A DNA stretch of 64,000 bases, from contig NADL03000545.1 of NCBI GenBank assembly GCA_002205965.3, forward strand, positions 186,001-250,000, given 5' to 3'. The position numbers were made by a program, and so were the translations under genes. Below, in pieces: positions 32,051-45,542 of the stretch. A model generated the notes under the pieces. That model did no database searches. It had not been told where the DNA came from and saw only the letters and a program-made list of their open reading frames with translations. Within the stretch, counting starts at the first letter, position 1, and the number at the start of each line of letters is the position of its first letter. The stretch is from Kappaphycus alvarezii. Taxonomy: Eukaryota > Rhodophyta > Florideophyceae > Gigartinales > Solieriaceae.

Positions 32051-33164
32051 GATGCTTAGCCAAAATTGAAGCTCCGCGGAGCACATCGTCGGGCGGTGCA
32101 CTTGTAAAACAGATCCGAACGTGTTCGGGGAAATCCCCGCAGCTCAAACCTGGTGCGATAGCCAAACCATCGGCCAAGCACGCGTGCAGGAAGTCGGTGA
32201 GGGGCTCGTCAGCGCCATGATCTAAGGCATCGGACACATCGACGAAGAGAAACTGCCCCCTTTCGGTGCCTCCACTCCCAAACGCTCGGCCACAGCTCGA
32301 CCAATTTTACGATAGTCGCTTCGGGCACGTTTTTGCCAGCGGGGTCCTGGTCCACCCACGTCGAGAGCTTGTTCGCACATCTGCTGGCTTAATCGTGGCG
32401 CGCAGTAACCCGCATTTAAATGCATCTTGGCAGCAGCACCTATAAGCTCCCGAGGTCCTGCCAACCAACCCAGGCGCGCTCCGGCGATACCAAAGGCCTT
32501 CGACGCTGAACGATATGGACAGTACGTTCCGGGGCCATCGCCAAGAGCGAGGGCAAGTCGTCATCGACATAAACAAAGTCCTCGTAGACATCGTCGGCCA
32601 GAATCCAAAGATCGTGACGTCTGGCGAATTCGACGATGATCTCAGCATGTGCTCGACTCAGCAAACGACCGGTCGGATTATGAATCGGGTTGACGTAGAG
32701 GGCTCGGGTACGCTTGTCATGAGCGTGATTCAGCATGCTTTGGAGTTCATCGACGCCGAGCTCTTGAGCAAAAAATCGGTACCTCGACTGGCCGCGCCAG
32801 TGCGATCCGTGTGATCCCTGAAATCAGGGGCCAGTAGGAGCGGCTAGCAAAACCGAATCGCCGGCATCGACGACCGCGTTGACCACGGCCGTCAGCCCCG
32901 CAGTCCCTCCCGGGGTAACCAGTATCTGCTCCGTGCTCACCTCGCAGTAGCGCTCGCTGATGCGCCTGGCCAAAGCGCGCCGAAGTGACATTAAACCTCC
33001 TGGCGCGGTGTACCGATGGGTTCAGAGAAATCGAGATCAAAGAGCGGAGGCGGCAGGTAGGTATCACCGACATTCAACGGCACGGGAGTTATGCCCTCCC
33101 GTGGCTGCCCGACGCGATAAACGGAAGCACTGAGAGTTCGAGCGCGCTCCGACAAATACCTCAT
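32037..33164 (-). CDS. Class I/II pyridoxal-phosphate aminotransferase
   Basis: About 375 codons. N-terminus MRYLSERARTLSASVYRV follows an AAGGGGA ribosome-binding site. Visible: YVNPIHNPTGRLLSRAH (NPTG turn), WILADDVYEDFVY (cofactor-binding D and Y), the internal-aldimine lysine in SASKAFGIAGARLGW (read across a break near 32500), and GLSCGDFPEHVRICFT with the substrate-carboxylate arginine. The fold type is the aspartate aminotransferase family; the donor cannot be read. Five or so breaks. Its last 14 bases overlap the end of the convergent outer-membrane protein gene. It is downstream of bamA by 90 bp. Confidence 0.88.
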
Positions 33165-33253
33165 AGCCAAGCTGTCCCCTTGCGGCTCAGACGTCAGTCA
33201 CTAGTGTGCGAGCATGGAGGATAACCGTCACTGTCAGGTTAACTCGACCCGCT

Positions 33254-35708
33254 CTAGAAGAACTCACCGATATTGAACTCGAAGATCAAGCTATCGTCAC
33301 TGCGTTGACGCTTGGTGATCGGAATGCCCCACTCGAAGCGAAGAGGACCGATCGGCGAGACCCAGCGGAAACCGAAGCCAACCGAATAGTAGAGGCCTAG
33401 AGGTGGGTCGATCTCCCGACCACTCCCGATAAGAAAGGCACTCGGAGCCAAACCATCCGGCGTGTTGAGGTAGAAAAATCCCTCAGAGTCGTCAAAAGCA
33501 TTTCCGGCATCGGCAAAAAGCACCGCGTTGATGCCCGCGGATTTGACGATCGGGATTTGAAGCTCCAGGTTCAAGATCACTTGCTTATTACCGCCGATGA
33601 TAAACGGGAGGGTTTCGGCGTTGGGTTCGAGTAGGGTTACAACGTCTCGAGAAGGCCCGAGCGCCCTTGGACGAAAGCCGCGTACCGTAAATACCCCCGC
33701 GGAAAGAAGCGCTCGGAGATCGGCACCCCCTCCGGCACGTTGGTGGTGACCAAGCCGAAATTCGCCCTTCCCCGCACAATCATGCCCAAAAACCCCAAAG
33801 GATAATACCTCCGCAGATTCAAATCGTAGCGGTTAAAATCCAGGCTTGGGTCGGAGCCGAATAACGTGTTTGAAAACTCGGCTCGAAATTGCAAAAAGCT
33901 GCCGTTTGACGGAAAAGACGGTTATCACGAGTATCATAGGTCAACGAAAGAAACGGTGCCGAACTGACTCCTCGGCGATTCAGGCGAGCGAAGGTAAACG
34001 CGTTGTTGCGTGGGATCACCGCGATTTCCTCCAAGGTGTAACCCGCGGTAAATCGAACCTCCCGCGTGATAGGATAGCCGAAACTTGGCGAGAACCCTCG
34101 AGCGTTGCGCTGAAAGTCCCGCAAAAAAACTTGCTGATGTAAGCGTTGATGCCGAACGACCAGATGCTGTCGAGAAAGTACGGTTCGACAAACTGGAGCG
34201 TCGCTATCTGCCGACCAAAGTCGCCGAACGACAGTTGAGCTTGAAGGCCAATAGCTGGCCATTCCGAGAAAGTTGTTCTGCGAGATCCCAATGTTGGCGA
34301 TGAAGTTTTGGATACTGGAAAACCCGGCTCCCACCTGAAAGTTTCCGGTTGCGCGCTCCTGCACCTCGACGCTGACGTCGAGGACGTCGGGATCGGCACC
34401 GCGTTCGGTGGTGATGTTGACGTCCTCAAAAAAACCAAGCTGTAAAATCCGTGCCCGAGAAAATTCGATACCCCTCGCGCTGTAACGATCGCCCTCGGCG
34501 ATCACCATTTCACGGCGAATGACCTTATCGCGGGTGCGCGAGTTGCCAATGATTTCAATACGGCCAAAATCTACCAAGGGGCCACGCTCGATATCGAACT
34601 CAAAGTCAACGATGCGATTCTCGCGGTCGAGCTGCTCGCGGGGACCACGTTGGCAAAGGCGTAGCCCAAGTTACGGTAGACGTTGGTGATCCGCTCGATG
34701 TTTTCGAGAAGCGTGGTCCTGTTGAAAGTCTCACCCTCCGGAGCGTTGTCACAGCGCGGAGGAATTCCTCGCTGATCTGACTGCCGCCTTCATCGTCGAT
34801 GAGGGCAACCTCGCCGGTGAAGCTGATCTTGCCGAGGGCGTATTTCTCACCTTCGGTAATGGGTACCGTTAGGTAAATATAGCGACGGTCCGAAGAGATC
34901 GTAGCGCTTGGCTCCCCAACTTTCGCCGCGATGTAGCCCTCATCTAAATAGAGAAACTGGATCCGCAAGAGATCGGTTTGAAAAAACTCTTTATTGTAGG
35001 TACCGGCACCGGTGATGAACGATAACTCGTTACCCTCACGGGTTTGAAGCACGCTCTTAATACGCTCGGATTCAATGTTTTATTGCCAACGAATGTCAGC
35101 TGCCTGATCACAACCTTGGCGTTCTCAACGATGTCGAAAACGATATCGACCTGCGACGGATTCTTGGGGATCTCCTGGAGACGATAGCTAACGTCGGCGA
35201 GATAATAGCCCTTCTCGATGTAGAGTTCGCGGATCTTGGTCACATTGCGCTTGATCTGCTCGACGTTCAAAATCGTGTTACGGCGAATATCGACCACTTC
35301 GTCGACGTCGTCCTTCGATAGTGCTTCACGTCCGACGAGTTTAATGGCTCTGATCGAAGGCCTCTCGATCAGGACGACGACAAGCGCCACCCCGCCTGAC
35401 ACATCTTCGACCTCGATGCTGACATCGCGAAAAAAACCCGTCGCCCAAATCTCTCGAAGGTCTTCGGTGACGATCTCCGGATCGAGCGTGGTATCAACCA
35501 CACTCTTCATCACCTGCCGCAGCGTCTCTTCATCAACACGGCGAAGACCCTCAAAGCTCAATTCAACAATTGTCTCGCCGGAGTCCTCACGTTGATCGCT
35601 CGACGCATCGAGTGGGACAGGCGTCTGGGCGGCGAGCGGTGAGGCCACCACGAACGAAACCGACCAGGTCAGAAATAGCGCTGCGCAAGCCCGACGTCGA
35701 TGCATCAT
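33254..35708 (-). CDS. bamA: Outer-membrane protein assembly factor BamA
   Basis: Omp85-family insertase that folds beta-barrels into the outer membrane. About 818 codons. Signal peptide ([15 protein letters not shown]...SPLAAQ) then POTRA domains, each with the VxxIxFxG-type pattern (VELSFEGLRRVDEETLRQ, AIKLVGREALSKDDV, IRQLTFVGNKTL, FGRIEIIGNSRTRDKVIRRE), then the 16-strand barrel; the last strand has VSPIGPLRFEWGIPI and a C-terminal FF. Frame breaks near 35070, 34650, 34280, 33900 and 33600. ATG overlaps the lolD stop (TAATG), so lolD and bamA are coupled. Confidence 0.95.
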
Positions 35709-36409
35709 TAGGCCGCTTGGTTCCGCTCGTTAACGCGCCCGTGCTCGACGACGAGTTGGCGCGGCATCATCTCTGCCAGACTGCGGTTATGAGTCACCAG
35801 CAGAAGCGTGGTGCCGTAGCGGCGATTGATATCGAAGAGGAGACCGTGGATCTCCTCGCTGGTGCGCTCATCGAGGTTTCCGGTCACTTCGTCGGCAAGG
35901 ATAAGTTTCGGCTGCATCACCAAAGCCCGCGCTAAAGCGACCCGCTGCTGTTCTCCGCCGGAAAGCTCGCCCGGTTTATGATCGAAGCGATGACTTAAAC
36001 CGACTCCATCCAAGAGTTCACGCGCCCGGGCCTCGGCCTCCTGCGGCGAACGTCGTCGAATCAACGACGGCATCATAACGTTCTCCACCGCACTGAACTC
36101 GCCGAGCAGGTGATGAAACTGAAAGACAAAGCCTAATTCGCGGTTACGAAAGTCCGCAAGTTGCGCGGAACTGAGCTCGGTTAGTTCGACGCCACGATAA
36201 CGGATCGAGCCCGCATCAGGTGCGTCGAGGGTGCCGATCAGATGCAAGAGGGTCGACTTTCCGGCACCACTCTTGCCGGTGATCGACACCATCTCTCCAT
36301 CCTGCACCACAAGTTCAACCGAGCGCAGAACTTCAATGCACGCATTTTCTTTGCGGTAGCTTTTCTTCAGACCGCTGAGTGCTAACAAGGGCAAGTCCGG
36401 GCTAGCCAT
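35708..36409 (-). CDS. lolD: Lipoprotein-releasing ABC transporter ATP-binding protein LolD
   Basis: Intact, 233 codons. Powers release of lipoproteins from the inner membrane with LolC/E. Walker [20 protein letters not shown]-loop [19 protein letters not shown], typical of LolD; signature [19 protein letters not shown]-loop LLVTHNRS. The Walker B region reads [14 protein letters not shown]: the family almost always has ADEPTGNLD, so the proline is a valine here (codon GTG, not explained by an indel). The catalytic glutamate is kept. Start at ATG 36409 within the end of lolC. Followed directly by bamA. Confidence 0.94.
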   Translation of the reverse strand: MASPDLPLLALSGLKKSYRKENACIEVLRSVELVVQDGEMVSITGKSGAGKSTLLHLIGTLDAPDAGSIRYRGVELTELSSAQLADFRNRELGFVFQFHHLLGEFSAVENVMMPSLIRRRSPQEAEARARELLDGVGLSHRFDHKPGELSGGEQQRVALARALVMQPKLILADEVTGNLDERTSEEIHGLLFDINRRYGTTLLLVTHNRSLAEMMPRQLVVEHGRVNERNQAA

Positions 36410-37695
36410 CACGCAAACCTTCGACCGGAGTAAGCCTCGTACCGCGGAGTGCGGGAAAAACCGCAAAATTCCAGACAATCAACATCGCCGCAACCACGAC
36501 CAGGAAGGCGTCACCGAGATCCAAATGGATCGGTAAGGAGTCGACATAATAGACTTCGCCGGGGATCCAAAACCCGAAAGCTTTGAAGAAACCGATCAGG
36601 GCTAAGCCAAGCCCCGCGCCAAGGAGGGCTCCAAAAGCCCCGACGATCAAGCCTTGAACAAGGAAGATCTTCATCACACCAAGGTCTCGCGAGCCCATCG
36701 TCTTCAAGATCGCGATCTCTTTTTTCTTCTCGATGATCGACATCGTCAGGGTGTTGACGATGGAAAAACTCGCGACGAGGATGATGAACGCGAGGGTCAC
36801 AAACGCAACAACTCGCTCAAGCTTTAACGCCGAAAACAGGGTTTGGTTGCGAAGCTTCCAATCAAGTACCGCGTAAGGCTCACCGCCCACAGAACGCAAG
36901 AGCGTCTCACCGATACGATCCGATCGCTCGGGGTCGTTAACGCGGAGCATCATTCCGGTGACAGCGCCGGCAGCAAGTTCAAAGAAATTTCGAGCAGCAT
37001 CCAAGGAAATAAATGCCAGCTTTGCATCGTATTCATACATCTCACTCGAGAATACCCCGGCCACCGAAAGCCTACGGACTTGGGTGCTAAAAGGACGGGG
37101 GTGAGTGTGCCAGCGTAGGAGATAACATGCGTACCGTATCACCTGGTTGAACCGCTAGATTGCGAGCCATCTCTTCCCCAACAACGATGTTTGGAAGCGG
37201 CGCGGGAGGCGGGAACTCAGAGTCTTCAACATGGACCTGCCCTGCCTCACGGATCGAAACCGGCATCATTTCGTCGACCAACGGTTCGATGCTCCCGGCC
37301 GTGATCTGGGAGAGCACCGTCAACACCCGACGCGATTGAGCCGGGTCGATACCGATGATCAAAGCGCCGCTGTAGTTGGAGCGCGACGCAACTGCAACCT
37401 CCCCTTCGATCGCAGGAGCCCGATCCAGCACTCCGAATGTTTCATCGATTGTCTTGAGAAGCGTTGGATCAGCCACAAATGGACGCTGATCATTTCTCTG
37501 AAGTAAAATATGAGAATGGGTACCGATGATCTTCTGCTGGAGATCGTTGCCAAATCCAGCGAGTACCGCCAAGGAGAAGATCACCGCAGCAACTCCCAGG
37601 CACACCCCAACCACGAAATAGTGGTTACTGTGGAAATTACCGCAGAAGCTTTCGAGAGTAAGAAGCGCCGGCCGATCTTAGCCTCGTAGCTCCAA
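36402..37695 (-). CDS. lolC: Lipoprotein-releasing ABC transporter permease (LolC/LolE family)
   Basis: About 430 codons. N-terminal part YEAKIGRRFLLSKASAV is the usual start of LolC/E, then the first membrane helix (VGVCLGVAAVIFSLAVLAGF), a periplasmic domain (IIGTHSHILLQRND...LPNIVVGEEMARNLAV) and three C-terminal helices with MSIIEKKKEIAILKTMGSRD, the coupling motif of the MacB/Lol superfamily. It ends [20 protein letters not shown]. Breaks near 37600 and 37110. The start is uncertain: a TTG at 37695 works only with one more base change, and the gene overlaps the small membrane protein upstream. One permease is seen, so LolC/LolE may be a single LolF-like subunit. Confidence 0.9.
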
Positions 37696-38139
37696 GATGC
37701 GTCGGCACCGCCCCACCAAAAAAAGAAAACCCAACGAGCTCCCAAAATAGCCGCACAGAAGCAGTACCGCAGGCGCGATGAGCGATGCACGAAACGGCGG
37801 CGAGGCCAGCCCGAGACCCCCATGATGGCGAAGGGCCGCTGCCACCATGAGCATGACCACCCCCACCGCAGCCGGGAGCTCCCAGACCGCAACGCGCTTG
37901 GTCCATGCCGAGACCCAAAAGCGATGACCGCGGCACCGAAAACAACCGTCAACCAAAAAAGTGTCGCGTTGTGTTCGAGATCGAAGCCGCCGCCACCAAA
38001 CAAGCCGTAGAGAGCCAGGGCATAAAGCGCAAACCCTCCGGTTAAAACTCGACCGAGGACAGGTGCCATCCCGACGCTCTCGGCGAAGAACTATCGCACC
38101 GGTCGAAACCGCCGCACCCGCCAGCAGCAACCAAGTCAC
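37678..38139 (-). CDS. Small multi-pass membrane protein, unknown
   Basis: About 155 codons with four to five hydrophobic segments: VTWLLLAGAAVSTGAIVL, GFALYALALYGLFGG, TLFWLTVVFGAAVIAFG, WELPAAVGVVMLMVAAAL and LIAPAVLLLCGYFGSSLGF. GTG start 8 bp after lysS; the end overlaps the start of lolC, so it is probably co-translated with the Lol transporter. Two frame breaks (near 38060 and 37910). No family recognised. Position suggests an envelope role, but nothing in the sequence tells the function. Confidence 0.6.
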   Translation of the reverse strand: MTWLLLAGAAVSTGAIVLRRERRDGTCPRSSFNRRVCALCPGSLRLVWWRRLRSRTQRDTFLVDGCFRCRGHRFWVSAWTKRVAVWELPAAVGVVMLMVAAALRHHGGLGLASPPFRASLIAPAVLLLCGYFGSSLGFLFLVGRCRRILELRG

Positions 38140-38146
38140 AACAAGC

Positions 38147-39731
<1,585 letters not shown>

Positions 39732-39885
39732 AGCGTTTACGCCTAGTGCAGATCTGCGCAGCCGAGCTGCGACCCATGATGGCGCCGCGCGCCATAGCCC
39801 CGACCGGCCGGTTGGTCAAGGCTCGCACCTGTCGCGCCCAACGATCGCCGAGCGTGCGACCTCTCGGCAAAATAACGGCCGAGAT

Positions 39886-40992
<1,107 letters not shown>

Positions 40993-41047
40993 GGTGCTAC
41001 CTATCTTCTGAGAGTGTCCTTGGTGTCAATTCTGAGACCAGGCGATT

Positions 41048-42598
41048 TCATCGGTGTTTTTGCCGGTAAGACCACGCGGAAGTGATGACACGCACGACGA
41101 CTGACGCGAAGAGCAGAACACTGAACACGACCGGCCAATCGCCTAAAAAATGATAAACGGTCAATCCATCGCGCAGCTCAACTTGGCCGCGCACAACCCC
41201 ACGTACGCCCAGCGGGAGGCTTTGAGCGATGCGTCCCCGCGGCCCGATAAACGCTGACACACCGGTGTTCGTGCTGCGCAACACCACACGATCCGACTCA
41301 ATAGCACGGAAGACGTAGAACGCGAGGTGCTGATAGGGTCCGCTGCTGAAACCGTACCATCCGTCGTTGGTCAGATTGGCTAGGATCCTGGCCCCGGCGG
41401 CGACATGCGCGCGGGTGACGTCGGGGAAAATCCCATCAAAACAGATCAACGCCCCGATCGCGTAAGGACCCAACGGCGTTGCCGCCGCTCCGGGTGTGAG
41501 ATCGATCAGGCCCGGCACGATCTTGTCGATCGGCAGCCATCTGCGAAGCGGCACGTATTCCCCAAACGGCACCAAGCGGAGCTTTCTCTGCTTGCTTTCG
41601 ACTATTCCTGAGCCGTCGCGGTAGAGTGCGCTGTTATAGGCGCGGGGAACCGCGTTGTCCTCTCCGTATTCGACGGCGCCAACCACCATCGAGATCGGCA
41701 CGTCGATTTCAAGGCGCTTAGCGTCGAGGGGGAGCAAATAAGGCCACGACGATTCCGGCCAGACTACGAGCTCAGCTCGGGCCGCTTCGGCGCTCCCTAG
41801 CAACCCCTGGTAAATGCGCATGATCTCGGTCGCACGAGCGCCACTGTGATTCTTAAGCGTTTGCTCGATATGTCCCTGCATCAGAACAACGTCGAGATCC
41901 CGGTGGCGTGAATCCACCGAAGAGAGACGTAAACCGCCCGGGATATGGGCAACGACGAACACTCCTACACCCACGCAAGACCACCATCGTGAGCCACGAC
42001 CAACGTTCAATCGTCCTTCGGCAAAGCATGCGGCCGTCGCGGCGAGCGCTGCACTGACGAGGTAAACCCCTCCCAGGCCGCGAGATTGGCTAAGGGTAAA
42101 TTTCTCGCCTGGGAATACCCCCATAATCCCCATGGAAACCCCGTCATCACCTCACTACGCAGCCACTCAGAAACAACGACAGCCGCGCTGAAGGCCAACG
42201 GTGCCGGCAGAGAAGCGTTGAGTGCGAGCACACGCGTCAACGAGGGAATGATCGCGATAAACAGCGCGCAATAAGCTGCGAGCCCCGCGAGGATCAGCGT
42301 TGCGAGGATCCACGGGACGCCGCCGTAGCGTACCATTGCGAGGGCAACCCAGAATAGCAGCGTCATGAAGTGGACCCACCCCACCAAGAATGCGTAGCGC
42401 AATCGCTGTGGTTCTCGGTGAAGCACAAAGATAAAAGCGGCCGCGGGGAGAACAAGAATTCCCGCGGAGCGCGTCGAGGAGAGGCTTCTCGGCGACGCCA
42501 GGGATCGCGATCGGAAAGGCAGCGCTTAAGACCAGACCGGCAGCGATCGCGGATAACGGAGAGGACGAACGAGGCGTGAGCTTAGAGCAACGAGTCAT
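41048..42598 (-). CDS. lnt: Apolipoprotein N-acyltransferase Lnt
   Basis: Adds the third acyl chain to lipoproteins in the inner membrane. About 516 codons. The N-terminal half is several membrane helices (LSAIAAGLVLSAAFP, FMTLLFWVALAMVRYGG, ILATLILAGLAAYCALF). The C-terminal nitrilase domain has the E-K-C triad: glutamate in VVWPESSWPY, lysine in KLRLVPFGEYVPLR, cysteine in GALICFDGIFPD; NLTNDGWYG and the final helix with HFLGDWPVVFSVLL follow. Breaks near 42450 and 42090. It ends 55 bp before the prfB start. With lolC/lolD nearby it joins lipoprotein maturation and sorting in one region. Confidence 0.94.
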
Positions 42599-42726
42599 GA
42601 CCTCGTCAACACCGACCAGGCTTACGAAGCACCGGCGCACTAAAGCGTCAAGCCCCGTCCGAAGTGTGTCGCTCGTCTATACCTGATGTGGGGTGTTGAA
42701 ACCAGTTCAACCCCGCGACTAGAACG

Positions 42727-43509
42727 ATGAGCAGCGCCGCCGAACTTCCTTCTTATATTGTAGCCCTTCTCATCGCGATACCCGGGTTAGTCTTTTCGAC
42801 GATGACCTTATGGAGCCAACGCCGGCGACCGCGGAAGCGCCAAACACGAAGTCGAGCTCACGCCGAGCTCCACGCGATGAAGGCACAGCTCGGCGAGGCG
42901 CTGTTGGCCGAAGATGACGCGATTCACCGATGTCACGCCGCCGAGCATGCCGCTCGAATGCACGAGGCTCGCTTTCGTGATCTCCTAATGCATCTGGTCG
43001 ATAGCGTGGCGGTCTTCTCCCTGGTCGATGGAGAACTTCGGTTGAGCGCGCTCAACCGACCGCTTCTTGATCGCTCGCCCAACCAAGCGATCGGACAGGC
43101 TCTCGAAAACGCGTTTCCCGAGATCGCCGGCTCGAAGATCGGTCAAGACCTTCAGGGAGTGATACGTCAAGGGAGCGAAGTTCACGCCGACCGCTTTGAA
43201 CTCGCGCTTTTTGCGCGCACGGTTGTGGTCAACTATGCCGTCTTTCGCCTCGCGGGTGGAGATGCAGCACTTATCATTCGCGACCAAAGCGAGTTCGTCG
43301 CCAGGGAGCGCAAAACAAGCGGAGCTTCAGGAGGGCACACGAAAGAACAAGCTCCCATCACGAAGTGCCGACGTCGGCGGGCTTATTCCGCGCGCCGATA
43401 CTCGATACCCCTCGGATACTCGAGTACGCGCGGCCAAGTCGTGCAGCAGCGTTTCCAGACTCGACGCCGGGTAGCCATACCGCTGTCAACGTCGCGACTG
43501 AACAGATAA
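42727..43509 (+). CDS. Membrane-anchored PAS-domain protein without a kinase domain
   Basis: 260 codons, apparently intact. One membrane helix near residues 9-28 (SYIVALLIAIPGLVFSTMTL), a basic and helical linker, a PAS domain at about residues 80-190 (FRDLLMHLVDSVAVFSLVDG, ALENAFPEI, FARTVVVNYAVFRLAGGDAA) and a basic, probably disordered tail from residue 200. No histidine-kinase, GGDEF or other output domain follows. The last 60 residues could be frame-shifted. It stops 23 bp before a single-domain response regulator, with which it is probably co-transcribed. Role: sensor or scaffold, unproved. Confidence 0.65.
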   Translation: MSSAAELPSYIVALLIAIPGLVFSTMTLWSQRRRPRKRQTRSRAHAELHAMKAQLGEALLAEDDAIHRCHAAEHAARMHEARFRDLLMHLVDSVAVFSLVDGELRLSALNRPLLDRSPNQAIGQALENAFPEIAGSKIGQDLQGVIRQGSEVHADRFELALFARTVVVNYAVFRLAGGDAALIIRDQSEFVARERKTSGASGGHTKEQAPITKCRRRRAYSARRYSIPLGYSSTRGQVVQQRFQTRRRVAIPLSTSRLNR

Positions 43510-43532
43510 GAGGAGACACTGAGGAGTTAGCC

Positions 43533-43916
43533 ATGATCAAGCAGGAGCAAGCCAAAGCGCGTCCTCATGTGCTCCTTGTCGACGACGATGCGACCGCGCG
43601 TCGTTCTGTCCGGCGGCTTCTCGAATTGGATGACGTCGAAATTACCGAGGCGGCCGACGGCGACGAAGCCCTCGAACGCGCGCTCGAACAACGCGACTGC
43701 ATCAATGTGGTGCTCCTCGATATCACCATGCCCCGCCGCAACGGCTTGGAGGCCTTCCCTGAGCTCGCGCTCACCCTGCCCCAAGCGCGTATCGTGCTTA
43801 TGAGCGGGTATGAGCTGGAAAATGTTCATTTTGCGCTGATCAAAGCGCATCCGAGCTTCGGCGGCTTTCTGACGAAGCCCTACACCCGAGGCATGCTCCG
43901 AGAAGCGGTGAGATAA
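43533..43916 (+). CDS. Single-domain response regulator (CheY-like)
   Basis: 127 codons, intact. GAGGAG ribosome-binding site just before ATG. Receiver features: acidic triad DDD at residues 17-19, phospho-accepting D63 in VVLLDITMPRRNG, the S/T switch in RIVLMSGYE (S90) and lysine K114 in FLTKPYT. No output domain, so it acts by protein contact. The neighbour upstream is the PAS membrane protein; no kinase is adjacent, so its phosphate donor is unknown. Convergent with ybeY 14 bp downstream. Confidence 0.88.
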   Translation: MIKQEQAKARPHVLLVDDDATARRSVRRLLELDDVEITEAADGDEALERALEQRDCINVVLLDITMPRRNGLEAFPELALTLPQARIVLMSGYELENVHFALIKAHPSFGGFLTKPYTRGMLREAVR

Positions 43917-43930
43917 CCCGCCCCAGTTAT

Positions 43931-44386
43931 TCAGCGACCACCCGGCGTCCGAAGCAAATGCAAAATCCTATTTTCTTCGGCAACCATGCGAGCGGCTTCA
44001 CGCCCGCCGTGAACGTGGTCGTAACCAGGAGGTGCAAGACACCGTGGACCAGCAGGCGTTCGAGCTCATGACGAAGTGAGTGGCCGAGAGATTCGGCTTG
44101 GCGGGCCGCAGTATCCATCGAGATCACGACATCTCCAAGCACCCGGATCTCACCTCGGACCTGTTTACCCTCCAGTTGAGAGAATGCGAGTACGTCGGTG
44201 GGCTTGTCATGCCCACGATGAACGCGATTCAGCGTGCGGATGTCTTCATCCCCGGTAAAAACCGCGGAGAGTATCGAGTCATCCTCGTCGACAGCCACCA
44301 AGATCAGGTTGCAAAGATGACGAAGTTCGGTGGACGGGAGCCGCGGCGCCCGGCGTCGATTGACAAGTTCGATCGGCAGAATTCAA
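43931..44386 (-). CDS. ybeY: Endoribonuclease YbeY (16S rRNA maturation)
   Basis: Zinc-dependent endoribonuclease for 16S 3'-end maturation and ribosome quality control. Visible: GDEDIRTLNRVHRGHDKPTD, VLAFSQLEG, RGEIRVLGDVVIS and the metal-site motif LLVHGVLHLLG followed, across a lost G near 44027, by YDHVHGG, giving the H-x3-H-x5-H pattern. The corrected end is ILHLLRTPGGR, stop at 43931-43933. N-terminal part IELVNRRRAPRLPSTELR matches the family, but no standard start codon is in frame there, so the 5' limit is approximate and probably hidden by another indel. Confidence 0.88.
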
Positions 44387-44405
44387 ACCTTCGATAGTCG
44401 GGCGT

Positions 44406-44902
44406 CTACTTGCGTTCGATGTAATCGGCTTTCCAGGCCTTACCCGCCTTCTCACCGAGTCGCACCATCACACGGTCGCCGCGTCGCAAATAGAATGCAC
44501 CAGCATTGATGAGCGTTTCGGATCCGTTAGGTCCACTTCGGTGCCATTGACTTTCATGTCGGGAATAACCACGAGCTCGGCGTTTCGCTTCAGTCTATCC
44601 TTACCGGAGCCTTCTTTCGCCGGACGTCGCACCCGCAACTTAAGGGCCACGAGCGGGAAGCGTGAGCGATTCACCGACTCCACCTGGGCTTCGATATTAC
44701 GCTTATCCTGGAGACGCCGGATCGCGGTGAGATCTGCTTCTCTCTTCGCTCGAATCGACCCGCCACCCTCCGGTGTACTTTCGGCCATCTCGTCGCCAAG
44801 AGCCGCCAATGCCTCCAGCGGGTCACTCTGTTCGGCCTCACCATCTGGCTCCGAGAGCAAAAAGAAACTCGTCAAACTCACCGCATGTAATACCATCCGC
44901 AT
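44406..44902 (-). CDS. Small secreted protein, unknown
   Basis: About 165 codons from ATG 44902. The start MRMVLHAVSLTSFFLL is a signal peptide-like segment. Then comes an acidic linker, a helical stretch (AIRRLQDKRNIEAQVESVN) and a C-terminal beta-rich part (FPLVALKLRVRRPAKEG, ELVVIPDMKVNGTEVD). A break near 44520 hides the true end: after it the frame reads LINAGAFYLRRGDRVMVRLG to a TAG at 44406. Part of a minus-strand unit with the protein upstream and the metalloprotease. No family recognised. Confidence 0.55.
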
Positions 44903-44987
44903 AGGTTCCCCTCTCACGGTTAAAACGGGGCGAGCTTCCGAATCTCGTGCATCGCCAACGACCTTCCGCACCCCAGTCTCATGAGCA

Positions 44988-45542
44988 TTAATTCTCTTCC
45001 GGCGGTTGCTCGGCCACCGGCTTGGCGCGTCGTGCCTCGCGGATGATCCCATAGCGTTTCACCCGATACTCACCGCTGGCTAACCGCTCACCCCATACCC
45101 AAATCTTCGAACCGTTGTAACGCGAAAGACGCTGCTTACTGCTGGGACGCAGGTTCAAGGCCAACGCCCCTTCATCACCATCACGAAGAGCGAAGCTGCC
45201 CTCGTCATTCTTCAAAAGCATACCTATGAGTGGCTTTCCTCCGTTACCGATATCCAGGATGCTGTAGTCACGCACGATGAAATCCCCTGCTTTTTGTCGT
45301 CCTATGACTCGTACCTGAAACGAGGCCAAGCGCTGAAGCTCGACGGTGAGTGTCCCGAAGAGTTTCTGCTCGTCTGAATCAGAGCGCAGCAGTACAGATG
45401 GGTTACCAGAAGACCCGACTACCCGAATCTTACCTTCTAACCTCTGAATCTGATTTCCTTTTTTCCGCAATGACCGAGACGAGCCCTGCGCCGATACCAA
45501 AAGCAGAGCTGCCCCAAACACGAAGGCGCCGGTGCCATTCAT
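44988..45542 (-). CDS. Small secreted protein, unknown
   Basis: Intact, 184 codons. Signal peptide MNGTGAFVFGAALLLVSAQG, then a beta-rich, OB-like body (IQRLEGKIRVVGSSGNPSVL, FQVRVIGRQKAGDFIVRDYS, YNGSKIWVWGERLASGEYRV) and a proline/glutamate tail. The pattern of short strands with G-K-x-W and V-x-G-x-R suggests a small beta-barrel, but no family is recognised. Its ATG overlaps the stop of the M30-type metalloprotease gene (ATGA), so the two are made together; it may be a partner or inhibitor of the protease, which is inference only. Confidence 0.65.
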   Translation of the reverse strand: MNGTGAFVFGAALLLVSAQGSSRSLRKKGNQIQRLEGKIRVVGSSGNPSVLLRSDSDEQKLFGTLTVELQRLASFQVRVIGRQKAGDFIVRDYSILDIGNGGKPLIGMLLKNDEGSFALRDGDEGALALNLRPSSKQRLSRYNGSKIWVWGERLASGEYRVKRYGIIREARRAKPVAEQPPEEN

